Assembly: GCF_000004825.1 (NCBI RefSeq)
Contig: NW_008805074.1
Span: 868,001-932,000 of the forward strand
Length of the DNA: 64,000 bases
Source of the DNA: Heterostelium album PN500
Lineage: Eukaryota > Evosea > Eumycetozoa > Acytosteliales > Acytosteliaceae
Direction of reading: 5' to 3'
Shown here: positions 52,082 to 63,337 of the stretch, piece by piece
Layout: every line of letters begins with the position of its first letter
How positions within the stretch are numbered: the stretch's first letter is position 1
Program-made: the position numbers and the translations under genes
The notes under the pieces: generated by a model
The model's input: the letters and a program-made list of their open reading frames with translations, nothing else
Databases searched by the model: none
What the model was told of the DNA's origin: nothing

Positions 52082-54327
52082 ATGGATGATGATCTATTAG
52101 ATTTTGCATCACAGATATTTGAACACCCAACATCTTCAAATGTAGCAAATGCAACCAACTTAAATGTCACTGATAAAAATCAAGTTTTACCACCACCAAA
52201 CACATCATCATCAGTAACAGCAGCATCATCATCACCAAGTTATGTTTCACCTATGTTAGCACAACAGATAGTATCACAATCGATTAGTGTCAAAAGTGCA
52301 AGTGTGGGTGTCAGTAGTGGTATTAGTTTATCTCAACAGCAACAACAACCACAACAACAGCAACAAGATAATGATAGAGATATTAGTAGTAGTATAAATG
52401 TAGATGATATCGATGAAAATGAAAATGAAATTAGTCAAATATTATTAGATAGTTATGTACTTGACTATGGTGATGATGACGATTATGATGTGGAAATGGA
52501 TGATCAAAGTAATAATAATAATAATAATAATAGTAGCAATAATAATATTTTAGATCTGAATATAAATAATAAACGTAGTAATTCAACAGCAACATCACCT
52601 TTAAATGATTCATCTTTAAAGAGATTAAGAAAGAGTACATCTTCAATCGATAATGCTACGACACCAATGAAATCAATACTATCATCTGTCAATACACAAG
52701 AAGATGAAAACAATACACAACAAGATAGTTTAAATCCTTTCGAGTATAATGCAACAACAACTGCGACAACAAATCAAAACACAGTATCTGAACCAAAGAG
52801 AAAGAATTTACCGACATGGATGAAAATGAAATCAAACAGTAACATTGGAAATATCGATAATACCAATGATATTATGACGAAACACTCTGCAAAATCAAAG
52901 AGTAAGAATGAACATCTAGATAGATTGAATGCTCTGGCTTCCTCTACGACGACAGCTGACGGTAATAGTGGTGCAGCAGCTGGGTGGTTACAATCGATGC
53001 GCGGATTCGATGAGTTGGAACAACCGGTTTTAAATGGCAGAGTTGTCTGCTTTGATTTGGAAACCTCTGGTTTCGGTCCGGATGACTCGATCATTGAGAT
53101 TGGTGCGGTCGAGTTGATCAATGGATGTCGCACTGGCCTCACATTCCAGAGCTATGCCAAGCCGAAAACTCAGATACACCCGGCAGCCGAACAAATTCAC
53201 CAACTCTCCAACTTTCTACTTCAGGATGCACCGCCAATCGAGTTTGTACTCTCCAGTTTCATGGACTTTGTAGGTGATTCCATTCTGGTGGCTCACAATC
53301 TTGCTTTCGACCGTCGTATGCTCATACAGGAACTCGTTAGGAGCAAAACACCATTCGATATCAATCACAAATGTTTCTGTACAATGCGTTACTTTAGAAA
53401 GATGTATAAAGATTCAAATTATAGTTTAGATTCAATTAGGTATGTTTTTATTTATATTATCAAAATGTTAACTTGACAACTCAACTTTAACATTTTATTA
53501 AAAACAGTCAACAGTTGAAAATCAATAAACTTTTATTGAGAAGAACACATGGTGCATTGGTAGACAGTGAAATATTGGCAATTGTATATAAACATTTACT
53601 TAGTTTACCATCAAACTATGCTGATTTGAAGATATTCAACAGATTAGATAAACTTCAAGGTTTAAATTCAACAACAAATACAAATAATACAAATTCAAAT
53701 ATAAATACAACTTCAGCAAATATAGCTGCTACACCTTCTAAAAATCAATCAGAAAACAATAGCAATAACAATAATAATAGTAATAGTAATAATAGTATTA
53801 ATGATAGTCCACTTAAAATAGTTAATTCTTCACCATCTATAAAAACAACTTCAACCTCAACGACAATAACAACAACATCACCATCAAAAAATAATTTTAG
53901 TAATATCGATATTACAATGTATCATGGTAATAATGATGGATGTATATTGAATCATTTGGATCATTTGGTATTGACTACAAGAGATATTGATAGATGCACA
54001 GAGTTTTATTGTGATGTGCTTGGATTGAAAAAGGAGGTGTTTGGTGAAGGAAGAGTTTGTCTGAAATACGGCAAACAAAAGATCAACTTACATCACTATC
54101 AGAATGTATTCAAACCACACGCAGATATACCGACACCAGGTTCACTCGACCTTTGCTTCATATCAACAGTTCCACTCCGTGAAGTATTGAAACGTATGTT
54201 TGAAAAACAAATCGATATCGAAGAAGGACCAATCCCAAGAACCGGTGCCAACGGTAAAATACTTTCAATCTACATTAGAGATCCCGACCAAAATTTAATT
54301 GAAATTTCAGAATACATAAAAGAATAG
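52082..54327 (+). CDS. DEDDh exonuclease fused to GLOD5-type glyoxalase domain
   Basis: Two exons (52082-53439, 53508-54327) read as one 725-residue protein. The N-terminal 300 residues are low-complexity (S, N, Q, D). The exonuclease of DnaQ/Pol III epsilon type spans about 318-490: VVCFDLETSGFGP (D325, E327), SIIEIGAVEL, IHPAAEQIHQLSN, SILVAHNLAFDRRML (third D) and RRTHGALVDSEILA (H and last D), so all DEDDh residues are present. An N/S/T-rich linker (about 505-600) leads to a vicinal-oxygen-chelate domain (about 600-725): NHLDHLVLTTRDIDRC, FYCDVLGLKKEVFG, PGSLDLCFIS, EEGPIPRTGANGKILSIYIR, DPDQNLIEISEY, a close match to GLOD5. No stop or obvious promoter divides them. A separate GLOD5 transcript from an internal start is possible. 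Confidence 0.88.
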
Positions 54328-54848
54328 TAATATTACCGACCCAAAATAATAAAGTGGTACTAATTTGTTGGTTAATATATATATTTCAATTTTTATTTAA
54401 ATATTAGATTTATTTAAAGATATATTGAAATAACTTTATGATAAAACTAAACTTTTTTTTTTTTTTACTTTTAAACCCTTTATTTTTTTGATCAAAAATC
54501 AATCACCACATTACCCCCTCCACTAAATTTGGCTTTAATTAATCACCAACCAACCTTTTAAGAAATAAACAAATGTAGCTAGTTGTTAATCTAATTCTGA
54601 TGATCTAACAATCAATCCTGTCTATCATTTTGATTTAATTTTAAACTCTTTTTTGTTGTTTTTGTTTTTTTAAATTGATCATCTTTCCAATCAAACACCT
54701 TTACCTACTTACTTAACTTATTAATCTAATCTAAACAAATTTATTTAATTTATATATATTTGAATATACATATCTTTTCCTATAAGTTTTGTAACAACAG
54801 ATAAATAATTATTATTATTATTTTTGCATTCAAGAAAAAAAAACAAAA
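54328..54848. other. Intergenic, promoter of GNAT-like gene
   Basis: 521 bp, AT-rich, with a T run at about 54450-54463 and pyrimidine-rich patches (54500-54560). No coding or RNA signal. Confidence 0.4.
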
Positions 54849-55961
54849 ATGAATCCAAATAGAAGTGTATCACATAAAGAAGCTATGAGTAAATTAAAAT
54901 TTAGAGAATATGATGAGCTAGTTGATGATCAAATGTTATTGTCTATTCCTCGTATTCCACCAACAGTTATTACTCACGGACTAATCGCAGTTAGTCATCC
55001 GATTACTTTTACGGTGCGTCCATCTCTGACACCCAATCATCATATTATTATCACCGATGGTGAAGAGGACCGACTTGTAGGTGTCTATGCCTACACTATT
55101 AGAGAGATGCGTGTTCTAAATGGCACGAGAATGGCACACTACGCATTCGATTGCAATGTTATGCCCGACCAGCGAAACAACGGACTGTCATTGTTGATCA
55201 TTGACTACATGCTCTCCCAGCCCATGAAGAAAGAAGGTGCAATCGTGTATGCGTCGTCCCTAAAGACACGGGCCAACGTGGTCATTAGAAAGTCTGGAAA
55301 CTTGGGTGCGCGACACTACTGCGACCTCTACCAACACGCGTGGCATTGTGATTTCCCTGTGAAACTCGACCATATTCCAAAGGATGTGGAGATCAAGATT
55401 TGGGAGGAGAAAGACGTCGATGTTATCAAGGCGCAGTGGGACGCCTACTATGGACCGTGGTCATTCACGCCGATCGATTTCAACGAGATACTTCGTTTCA
55501 ATAGAAAATACTATATGACCACTTACAATGCGCAGCTACGAAGAAAGGGAACGAACCAAGTATCGACAGCATCGATCAGCATCTGGAATCAAGATTTAAT
55601 ATTCACTCTGATGACCTCGAAAGGCATAGAGAGTCATCGTCAGATATTCTCGTGTTACTCTACAGGCGAGGACGGTGACTATCTCTTTAAATACCTATTG
55701 CACTTTGTACACAACGAGCAGTTCAAACAAGGTGTGCGCTTCCTCTTCATTGGACTCTCAGAGTTGGATCCCATCAAGAAACATTTCCCACTGTTCAACT
55801 CTATACAATCATTGATATTCTCATTCCTTATCCTGACAAAGGATGAAGAGGATTGGGATAACTTAATGAAAGTAAAAGATATCAAACCGGTATACAATGA
55901 TCCAAGAGATTATGGTGTATTAATGTTACATAGAGATTATACTGCTAACGCAAATCTTTAA
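54849..55961 (+). CDS. GNAT/HLS1-like N-acetyltransferase
   Basis: Single exon, 370 residues. The first domain (about 20-180) looks like a GNAT acetyltransferase of the plant HOOKLESS1-like group: DEEDRLVGVYAYTIR-like GEEDRLVGVYAYTIREMRV, HYAFDCNVMPDQRNNGLSLL (acetyl-CoA loop region, with RNNG in place of RxxG), IVYASSLKTRANVVIRKSGN. The second half (EEKDVDVIKAQWDAYYGPW, FRFLFIGLSE-like VRFLFIGLSELDP) resembles the C-terminal part of the same group. Substrate unknown; assignment by pattern and moderately sure. Codon use is more GC-rich than the flanks, like other housekeeping genes here. Confidence 0.7.
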   Translation: MNPNRSVSHKEAMSKLKFREYDELVDDQMLLSIPRIPPTVITHGLIAVSHPITFTVRPSLTPNHHIIITDGEEDRLVGVYAYTIREMRVLNGTRMAHYAFDCNVMPDQRNNGLSLLIIDYMLSQPMKKEGAIVYASSLKTRANVVIRKSGNLGARHYCDLYQHAWHCDFPVKLDHIPKDVEIKIWEEKDVDVIKAQWDAYYGPWSFTPIDFNEILRFNRKYYMTTYNAQLRRKGTNQVSTASISIWNQDLIFTLMTSKGIESHRQIFSCYSTGEDGDYLFKYLLHFVHNEQFKQGVRFLFIGLSELDPIKKHFPLFNSIQSLIFSFLILTKDEEDWDNLMKVKDIKPVYNDPRDYGVLMLHRDYTANANL

Positions 55962-56300
55962 AAAAGAAAAGAAAAAAAAACCAATCAATAACTAATATAA
56001 TATATAACTTTACCACCATCATAATAATTAGATAATAATTTAAATAAATAGAAACTTGTACTTTACTTTATAATTATGATAATAACGCTTAATTATCATA
56101 AAAAAATAAATAAATAAAAAGATGTAAAATTTTTATTTTTAGAACATTCTTTATAATAATGTAAAATAATTGATGTTGTTTTTTGATGTTCATCATTGAG
56201 ATTACTTTTTTTACAAAAAGGTAATGTATGATCAACGAACGAAGAATATTTTACATTCCAGTAATAAAATATTCTAAAGAAATAGTAGAAATTAAAATCA
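55962..56300. other. 3' flank, no gene
   Basis: 339 bp of AT-rich DNA after the GNAT-like gene. No supported feature. Confidence 0.45.
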
Positions 56301-57240
56301 TTCAATCACTATGATATTATTTTTAGCAAACAATAGTCGTTCAGACGATACTTGTTTTCTATCAGGAATCATTAATCTTTTTTTAGAAATTATCATATGT
56401 GATCCAAGGAGGTATTTTCTTTTTCATCAATTCGAAATTATTTATGCTCGCAGTGCAAAGGGCATATGCGAGTGAACATGAAAAATCCAAATCAGGTGAG
56501 AGACCCTTCATTTAAACTGTTTTTTTTTTTATTGTAAAATCTAAAACGGTTAAAAAAAAAGATCTTTAAATGATGAACTGTTTGTGGTCGTATGTTCGAA
56601 CAAAAAGGATTTTTTGCTTCATTTGGTATTTGAATCATGTCAAAGAGAGAGGTGGTGTAGTCCTTACCAATAAAAACTAAGGAAACCTGTTTCACCAATC
56701 ACAGAGATAAACATTAATGTTTACCAAATTCTTTTATTTTTCATACCTTCCTAAGGATTATTTTGTGAATATATTTAATAGGTAGATCATGTGCAACCAT
56801 TGCTCAAAGCCTTGTATCTCGAGAATCAATCATCGAATCATTACCAATGTTCATGATTTTAATTACTAATAACTATCTATCAAGTAATAATATTAAAGAG
56901 ATTGAAAGAAGAATTAAGAAAGATTTGAAAAATCTCTATCTATCAAGAAATAACTTAAAGGGGGGCAGGTGATTCTTTGATCAGCGCTCATTATTTTATT
57001 TTATTTAGTGAACTTTTAATTTGGTAATCTGTTAGTGTGTGTGTTGGTGTAAAAGTCATGATTGGTTACAAAGTCAATATCTATTGTATCCATCGATGAA
57101 AAAGGTTATCAAACAACAAAATATATCAGAGCACGAAATCTAGAAACTATGAAAAAAGTAAAACCAATGAGAATTGTTCACTTTGGATTGTGGAGATTCA
57201 ATCATAGCGGTCGACAATTCCAATTTTAGAGCACACAATC
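56301..57240 (+). pseudogene. Gene-like scraps, possibly a decayed gene
   Basis: Several short stretches look coding but do not form one gene. At about 56440-56500, MLAVQRAYASEHEKSKSG ends at a GTGAGA donor. After a TTTAATAG acceptor (56780), RSCATIAQSLVSRESIIESL and IKEIERRIKKDLKNLYLSRN run to about 56970. After TTACAAAG (57076), SISIVSIDEKGYQTTKYIRA and RIVHFGLWRFNHSGRQFQF end at TAG near 57229. The joins are in conflicting phase. On the minus strand, 56492-56698 also reads FIGKDYTTSLFDMIQIPNEA. No family recognised; probably a gene remnant, perhaps with real small exons. Confidence 0.3.
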
Positions 57241-58288
57241 AATCAATTTCCACTTTGTGTTGAGTGATCTATTAAAATTTTTAATAGATGTACTGTGGTT
57301 TTATAGAAACTTTATTTTCGCACACTTTGAAAATTAAAAAAAAAGAAAAGAAATTTTAGTTATTTAAAAGAAATTCATAAAATTGGTGAAAAACTAATAA
57401 AACACATTAGACAACTGACTGATGTTGGGGTGTAGGCATGTGAGTTGCAGCTACCAAAAAAAAAAAAACCATTGTATTTCATTATATCAATAGATGATTG
57501 GAGGGGTATGTATAGTCATGATCAATGATTTAACAAATCGTTACCTATAATTGTTGTACATGCAAATATTATTAATTACATAGTAGGTGTGTAATTCATT
57601 TTAGATCAGAATGTTATCGAATTCTTGATGTGCTGACCCACAAAGAGTCAAGCTGTCACCCAATATATCAAACAGATTTTAATCACCTTTCTTAAGTCAA
57701 TTTATTTTGTTTTTAAAAAAAAATTGTTGTTACCATCATAGAGAATTCAACAACAACAACCACATACGATCAATCAGAGGGGTAGTTAGTGGTGATTGGG
57801 GATATAGAATGTGTGTGTGTTTGATTTTTCAGTTATTGCTTTGATGCAAAAAAATGAACAATACAATTACAAAACAAGATGAAATGAATGCAACAACAAC
57901 TGGCAACACACACAGATCAGAATAGAATGGTGGTAAGTTGAATGATTGTGCTGCATTTACTGATTCAGTGATCAGCCAAGAGAGAATCACCATCTTCATC
58001 AGAAATTATAAATATTAAGGATCACAACAGGTTTGTTTTCAAATCATTTCTATATAATACATCTCCAAAGGTATAAAACTCTCCAACTATTGTGATAGTA
58101 TAATATCTTTGTTTTTGTTGTACTATTACTACTACTACATAACATTATTTGTTGTATTATTTCTATTTGTATTATTACAAACACTATTACTATTACTATT
58201 ACTACTTATTCTGACTATTCTTCACTGTCCGACAGAAGATACTATTTCTTTATAATAATAATCCAAAAACATATAAACAAAAAACAAT
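57241..58288. promoter_or_regulatory. Upstream of six-exon surface gene
   Basis: About 1 kb of AT-rich sequence before the surface-protein start. It contains CAACAACAAC-type runs (57748-57760), a GTGATTGGGGATATAG patch (57792-57807) and CTACTATTACTACTAC-like trinucleotide runs (58120-58205). No gene; promoter elements cannot be named. Confidence 0.4.
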
Positions 58289-60660
58289 ATGAATATTCGA
58301 TCAACTTTAATATTACTATGTATTTTTACTAGTGTTGTTTACTCTGGTCAACAATTCACTTGGTTAAATAACAACTTTAATTATTTCGATACTACCAATT
58401 GGAATCCCATTGGTAGTCCATCGTCAGCCGATGACATTTCCATTTCCAAAAACGACTCCTATGTAATAATTAATAATAGCTCCACTGTTACCAACTTCAT
58501 TATGAACAGTCCAAAGAATGCCACTATGGTCTTTGTCCAACAAGCCTCCCTCAAGGCGCAATACGCTCAAGTCCAAGGTGGATCCACCCTGTTTGTTGAA
58601 ACCAGCTCACAAACTACCCCTGCCCTCCAAGTTTCCGTCCAAACCAATTTGCTCTCCAACCTCTATTTTAAATCTGGATTTGTAAATGCTTCAAATCTTG
58701 GATTTGTAAATGCAACCGTTCAATTTGGTAAATATTAATAATATTAATTTAACTTATTATAATTGACTCATTACTAATTAGAAACTTTAAATTAAAAGGT
58801 AATGGTGTTCAAAAATTGGCAACTAATTTTGCCTCCCTCTATAATACAGCAATGACTCAAAACTCTGGTGCCAGTACTAACTTTGCTGCAGCTGCAAGAT
58901 TTACATTATCATCTTTAACATCAAATAATGCTATTTTCAATTCAAATGTAAAATATTTATTTTATATTATTTTGTTTTAGCATATACTTACTTACCTTTT
59001 TTTATTATTTTAGAATGCTGGGGTTATTTCAACAATGCACTCTTCCAACCTTACATTTATAGGATCTACTTTTACAGCTAATAACTATTTCCTTCTCGAA
59101 ACAGTAAAGATGGTTGTAAAACAATCGAATTTCTATATCACCAAGCTTAATTTAGTCCAAGATGCAAGTTTCTCTGCTGAAAACTCACTGATTTCCTTTG
59201 ATCAGTATTTCACTACTATCAGTACCGCTCCAGTTAAATTAAAGAACTTTTGTATCCTCCAAAGCACTGCTGCCACCTCGCAAATGGTTGCCTCATACAA
59301 CTCGATTCTCTACTTTGAGAACACCATTTTCGATATGAAGGGTCAGTTCATTCTAAGAGACAATGCTCAACTTATTTTTGCCGATTTGATTCTTCCCATC
59401 AGACCATTGACCATCAAGCTCTTTGGTAATGCCAAGATCAAGTATCAATCAACATGGTTTGGTGGTGGTCTATCATTCATGAAGCAAGCATCAAATTTAG
59501 ATGTTACACCAGAAACAACAACAACCACTTCAACTCCAACACCAACACCAACTCCAACCTCAACACAATCTACTCAACCAAACACTCAAAGTAATATTAC
59601 CGTACCAACCACCATTTCAACTTTAAGTTTTGAATTAAATGTAAGTAATATTTAAAAAAAAACAAACTATTGAATGTTCATTAAATATTCTAATCAAAAC
59701 TTTATTTCAATAGGATAACTCTGTTCTTGAAGTAACAAACAATATTTTAAATAATATAAATATTATTAATAATGGTGAAGGTACCATTTTATTTGTAAGT
59801 ATACTTAATTTTTTTATTTATTAAATAGTAAAAATACTAATTATTAATTTTTTTAAAAATAGAATAACAATGTTACTCTTTCAAATGTTACAATCGAAGG
59901 ATCAGCTATTGCTTCAGGCTCATTGGAATTAAATAAGACTACTATCAATGGTAATGTTATTAACAGTGGCAACCTATTTGGAAGCGGTACTATCAATGGT
60001 GGTCTTACAAATACTGGTAACATTGGTTCGGCTTTCGATGTTAATCAAATCGTTATTCAAGGTGCATTCTCTTCCTCTTCCGCAAGTACCATTGGCATTT
60101 TAATTAATTCTCCAACTAGTTATTCTCAAAGTAAGTTATATAATTATAGATCTATTAATAATAATAATAATCATAAATAATAGATATTAAATTATAAATC
60201 TTTCTTTTTTTAAAAAATAAAAGTTAATATTACTGGTAGCTTCAATTTCCTTGGAACTGTAAATGTTAGAATCAATCAAGATGCTTTGATTCCAAATCAA
60301 GTCTACAAGATTATCAACTACCCAGGTCAATCATCGTATTCCTTTAACAATGTAACCGTTGTCTTTACCAACTCACCCTCCAGTACAACCGAGCCACTCT
60401 CATATAGTTTGATTAGCAACGCTGACAACTCATTGTCATTAAAGATAAACGAAAGAGAGACCACACAATCAAAGTCATCCAATAACAACAACTTGGCCAT
60501 CATCCTAACGGTATCAGGTGCTGCTTTCCTTTCGATTTTGGTTGCCACTGCTTTCTTTATCTACAAGAAGAGATCATCAACACTCAACATCGACATCGAC
60601 CAATCCAATCAACACAAAGTTGATAACATCGAAATGGTATCAGTTGAAGTTAATAACTAA
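58289..60660 (+). CDS. Cell-surface type I membrane protein, six exons
   Basis: Exons 58289-58727, 58799-58947, 59014-59640, 59714-59794, 59863-60130 and 60224-60660 give 666 residues with consistent phase. Signal peptide STLILLCIFTSVVYSG; then a long N/T/S-rich ectodomain with repeat-like beta segments (NSGNLFGSGTINGGLTNTGN, TNLLSNLYFKSGFVNASNLG). A TPTPTPTP-type threonine/proline stalk lies near 370-395. The end has a transmembrane segment (LAIILTVSGAAFLSILVATA) and a cytoplasmic tail of about 40 residues. Likely a beta-helix surface glycoprotein of dictyostelid type, like the gene at 45532. Function unknown; many N-glycosylation sites. Confidence 0.82.
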
Positions 60661-60794
60661 ACTATATAAAATAGCAACACTTTGCCTACCGAGCTTGAAA
60701 ATAATAAATAGAGTCTATTTATAAATATCTTTTTTGATTATATAAAATACAATTTTTTAATCTTTATTTTTAATTTAATTGAATATACATATAT

Positions 60795-61088
60795 TTACAA
60801 CTTATCAATTCTGATTGGGATAACAGGTGTTAACCATGGTCTCAGTACATTTATTGCTTCCTGATCACTTAGATTGGCAACTATATCTTTAGATAAATGG
60901 TATTTCTCTCTGTATACAATGTGTTCTTTGTCCTTTCTAAACTCATTGTCTGAGAATGCATTTCTCAAATAACGAACTCTTTTTTCTAACCATTGTCTTG
61001 CATTTTCATCACTGATCTTGGAAACTGCCAAAGTAAATTCGATCCACTCTTCTGTGATTTCTTTTGTTGATTTAACTGTTAAAACCAT
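60795..61088 (-). CDS. Small hypothetical protein, 97 residues
   Basis: A single-exon, ATG-started frame of protein-like composition: MVLTVKSTKEITEEWIEFTL, ENARQWLEKRVRYLRNAFS, EHIVYREKYHLSKDIVANLS, RPWLTPVIPIRIDKL. Charged and predicted helical, with no signal or membrane segment. It is convergent with the surface gene 134 bp away and just downstream of the next minus-strand gene. I could not match it to a family; a small mitochondrial or cytosolic subunit is possible but unsupported. Confidence 0.65.
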   Translation of the reverse strand: MVLTVKSTKEITEEWIEFTLAVSKISDENARQWLEKRVRYLRNAFSDNEFRKDKEHIVYREKYHLSKDIVANLSDQEAINVLRPWLTPVIPIRIDKL

Positions 61089-61407
61089 TTCTATCTATCT
61101 GTATCTTGTTTTTCAACAATAAATCATTGTGAACAATAAAATAAAAAGATATGCTAAAAAAAGCTAGTTTGGTTGCGTGTTAGAGCCACAACTGATCAAC
61201 CACACATTGAAACAAAAAAAACAAAAGAATTCTAAAATTTTTTCTCAATATTAATAAATAATAAAATATTTTTATTTTAAATTATGTTTATAATATCATT
61301 AAAACTATTGTCTTTGTTATTGTTTATTTTTATTTTCTTGATTTTTCTTACAATGTAATAACATGCAAGGCACATGTTAATTTTAAAATTAACCAATTAC
61401 TTGATTA
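61089..61407. other. Spacer, no gene
   Basis: 319 bp of AT-rich DNA. It includes the promoter of the 97-residue gene and the 3' flank of the next one. Confidence 0.45.
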
Positions 61408-62877
61408 TTAAAATACCAACATGACAGAACCTTCAAAACCATAACTCCATGTTGACCAACGAGCTTGTGGTGGAATTGAGTTGGTTTTCTTTTTAGTTTC
61501 ATTAGTGTTGTTGTTGTCGCTGTTGTTGTTGTTGTTGTTGTTATTATTGTTGTTATCGTCGATGTTATTGGTTTCAACTTTGACGTATTGAGCATGAAGT
61601 GAATGATTGCCATCAAATAGATACTTTGGAATTTGGCAGAATGCAACTGTCTTGGATCTCTCTCCTGGTGGAATGCTTCCTTGGTTTATAATGTGTTTGA
61701 TCATCAAACTCTCTACTTCCACAACATAGAGAGTGAGCTCGTTGGTTGATCCCCACTTGAGACGATCTGCTGTGATCATTGAATTGATCATATCTTCGTT
61801 TGGCACCAAGTGTTCGCAAAAAACATTGTGTGTGATCGATTTTATTTTCGGATACGAGAGGTCTTTGGTGTTGGCAATGAACGGAATTGGAACGGTTATA
61901 TCGGTACGAATGGTGTCTGTTAGAACCTGGTTGGTGTCATTCACCAATCTAAAGTTGATCAGTACGCCTGTTTTGAAATTGAGCTTGTCCAGACTGTAGA
62001 GTTTGATACGCATTTCGACTATTCCACTTTCGTCAACACCGACAGACTGGTCTTCTAATCGGAGCATTGAAGGATTGGTAGGACGTGCCACTACCACCAA
62101 ATAATTTGGGTGTACATCACCAGTGATATGGAGTTTAAAAGTAGCTACTGACCGATTAATAATGGAGGTCGGTGCTTGCACAATACTCAACGTCATTGGT
62201 AGACCAGAGCCTGGAAAAACCTTCCTCAAAGCGGCGCTGATGGCTTTGCTCTTCTTTGATTTACTCTTGGCTTGGTCCTTGGCACCTTGGACACGTTGCA
62301 TTGGCACAGGTTTTCTATTAACTCTACGATCTACTTTCTTTGTTGGTGGGACTCTTGGTGTGGTAGTGGTGTTGCCCGGTGTGTTGATGGTGTTGGCTGG
62401 TGCTTCTAGTGGTGGTTCTGGTTGTTGTCCTGGAGTTGAGTTAAACTGAGGATCGGCATTAAAATCGGAGCCAACATTGAATCCAGAAAGAACATCGACA
62501 GCACCAAAGATAGGTTCTTGTAGATTCGACAAGATGGTGGGATCTGGTGCCACTGGAAGAGTCAGTCTTTGTTGGTAGCGCGACTGTATGAATTGCGAAG
62601 GTGGAGAAGTAGGAAAAGAGGGAGAAAGAGAGGACTTGTCGAGAGGACCAATGTCCTGTCTTATCTCAACGTTACGCAGCAATTCAAGTTGAGTGCTTGT
62701 CTCGTTAACCAATCTAGGTACAGAACGGTTCTCAACTATACCTTCAGCAGAGTTGTTGGGCACTTTGTAACCAATTTGAGTGATTTGTTGGTTGACATGA
62801 TTCTGTTGATGTTCACACAGGTATCCCAGGGGTGATGTACGAATGTGGTTATCGTAGTACTTGGTGTTGTGTAACAT
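61408..62877 (-). CDS. Unrecognised 489-residue protein
   Basis: Single exon with an ATG start at 62877. The N-terminal 150 residues are hydrophilic (P, S, Q). A basic stretch at about 178-222 (KKVDRRVNRKPVPMQRVQG, KDQAKSKSKKSKAISAALRK) looks like a nuclear-localisation or nucleic-acid-binding patch. Residues about 225-350 are probably a beta-sandwich (MTLSIVQAPTSIINRSVATF, VDESGIVEMRIKLYSLDKL, INFRLVNDTNQVL). An N-run near 450 separates the tail QARWSTWSYGFEGSVMLVF. No known family recognised; perhaps a dictyostelid-specific regulator. Confidence 0.8.
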   Translation of the reverse strand: MLHNTKYYDNHIRTSPLGYLCEHQQNHVNQQITQIGYKVPNNSAEGIVENRSVPRLVNETSTQLELLRNVEIRQDIGPLDKSSLSPSFPTSPPSQFIQSRYQQRLTLPVAPDPTILSNLQEPIFGAVDVLSGFNVGSDFNADPQFNSTPGQQPEPPLEAPANTINTPGNTTTTPRVPPTKKVDRRVNRKPVPMQRVQGAKDQAKSKSKKSKAISAALRKVFPGSGLPMTLSIVQAPTSIINRSVATFKLHITGDVHPNYLVVVARPTNPSMLRLEDQSVGVDESGIVEMRIKLYSLDKLNFKTGVLINFRLVNDTNQVLTDTIRTDITVPIPFIANTKDLSYPKIKSITHNVFCEHLVPNEDMINSMITADRLKWGSTNELTLYVVEVESLMIKHIINQGSIPPGERSKTVAFCQIPKYLFDGNHSLHAQYVKVETNNIDDNNNNNNNNNNNSDNNNTNETKKKTNSIPPQARWSTWSYGFEGSVMLVF

Positions 62878-63337
62878 GATGACTTGATTTCCTAAATCTA
62901 TATAAATATATCTCTTGTATAAACAAGTTTTACTGAAATGATCAATATATTAATTTTTTTGATTTTAATTGTTTTTGTTCCAAAATTATTAATTAATTTG
63001 TGATGTTTAATTTGCGATAAAACTAATTTTTGGATTTTGGTGGGTTTCAAATCACTGCTGCAAAAATTTTGTACACTGGTTTAAGTGTTACCAAACACCG
63101 TTTTGAGAAATGCGAAAAATAAAAGAATGTGTTAAAAAGTAACAAATTTTGATGTTGATCAATGGTGATGATATGTTGGTGATTTTACATAAATTTGATA
63201 TAATTAAAATTAAATGAAAAAAATGATTATTTATAATTCATATTTATTTATTTTTATATAATTTTTTTTTTTGGATGGACTATTTGTTTTCAAATGGGTT
63301 TTGATTATTATTTTTTTATATAACTTTCTTTTTTGTT
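62878..63337. promoter_or_regulatory. Spacer before OST48
   Basis: 460 bp, AT-rich, holding the promoter of the 489-residue gene and the 3' flank of OST48. No gene. Confidence 0.45.
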
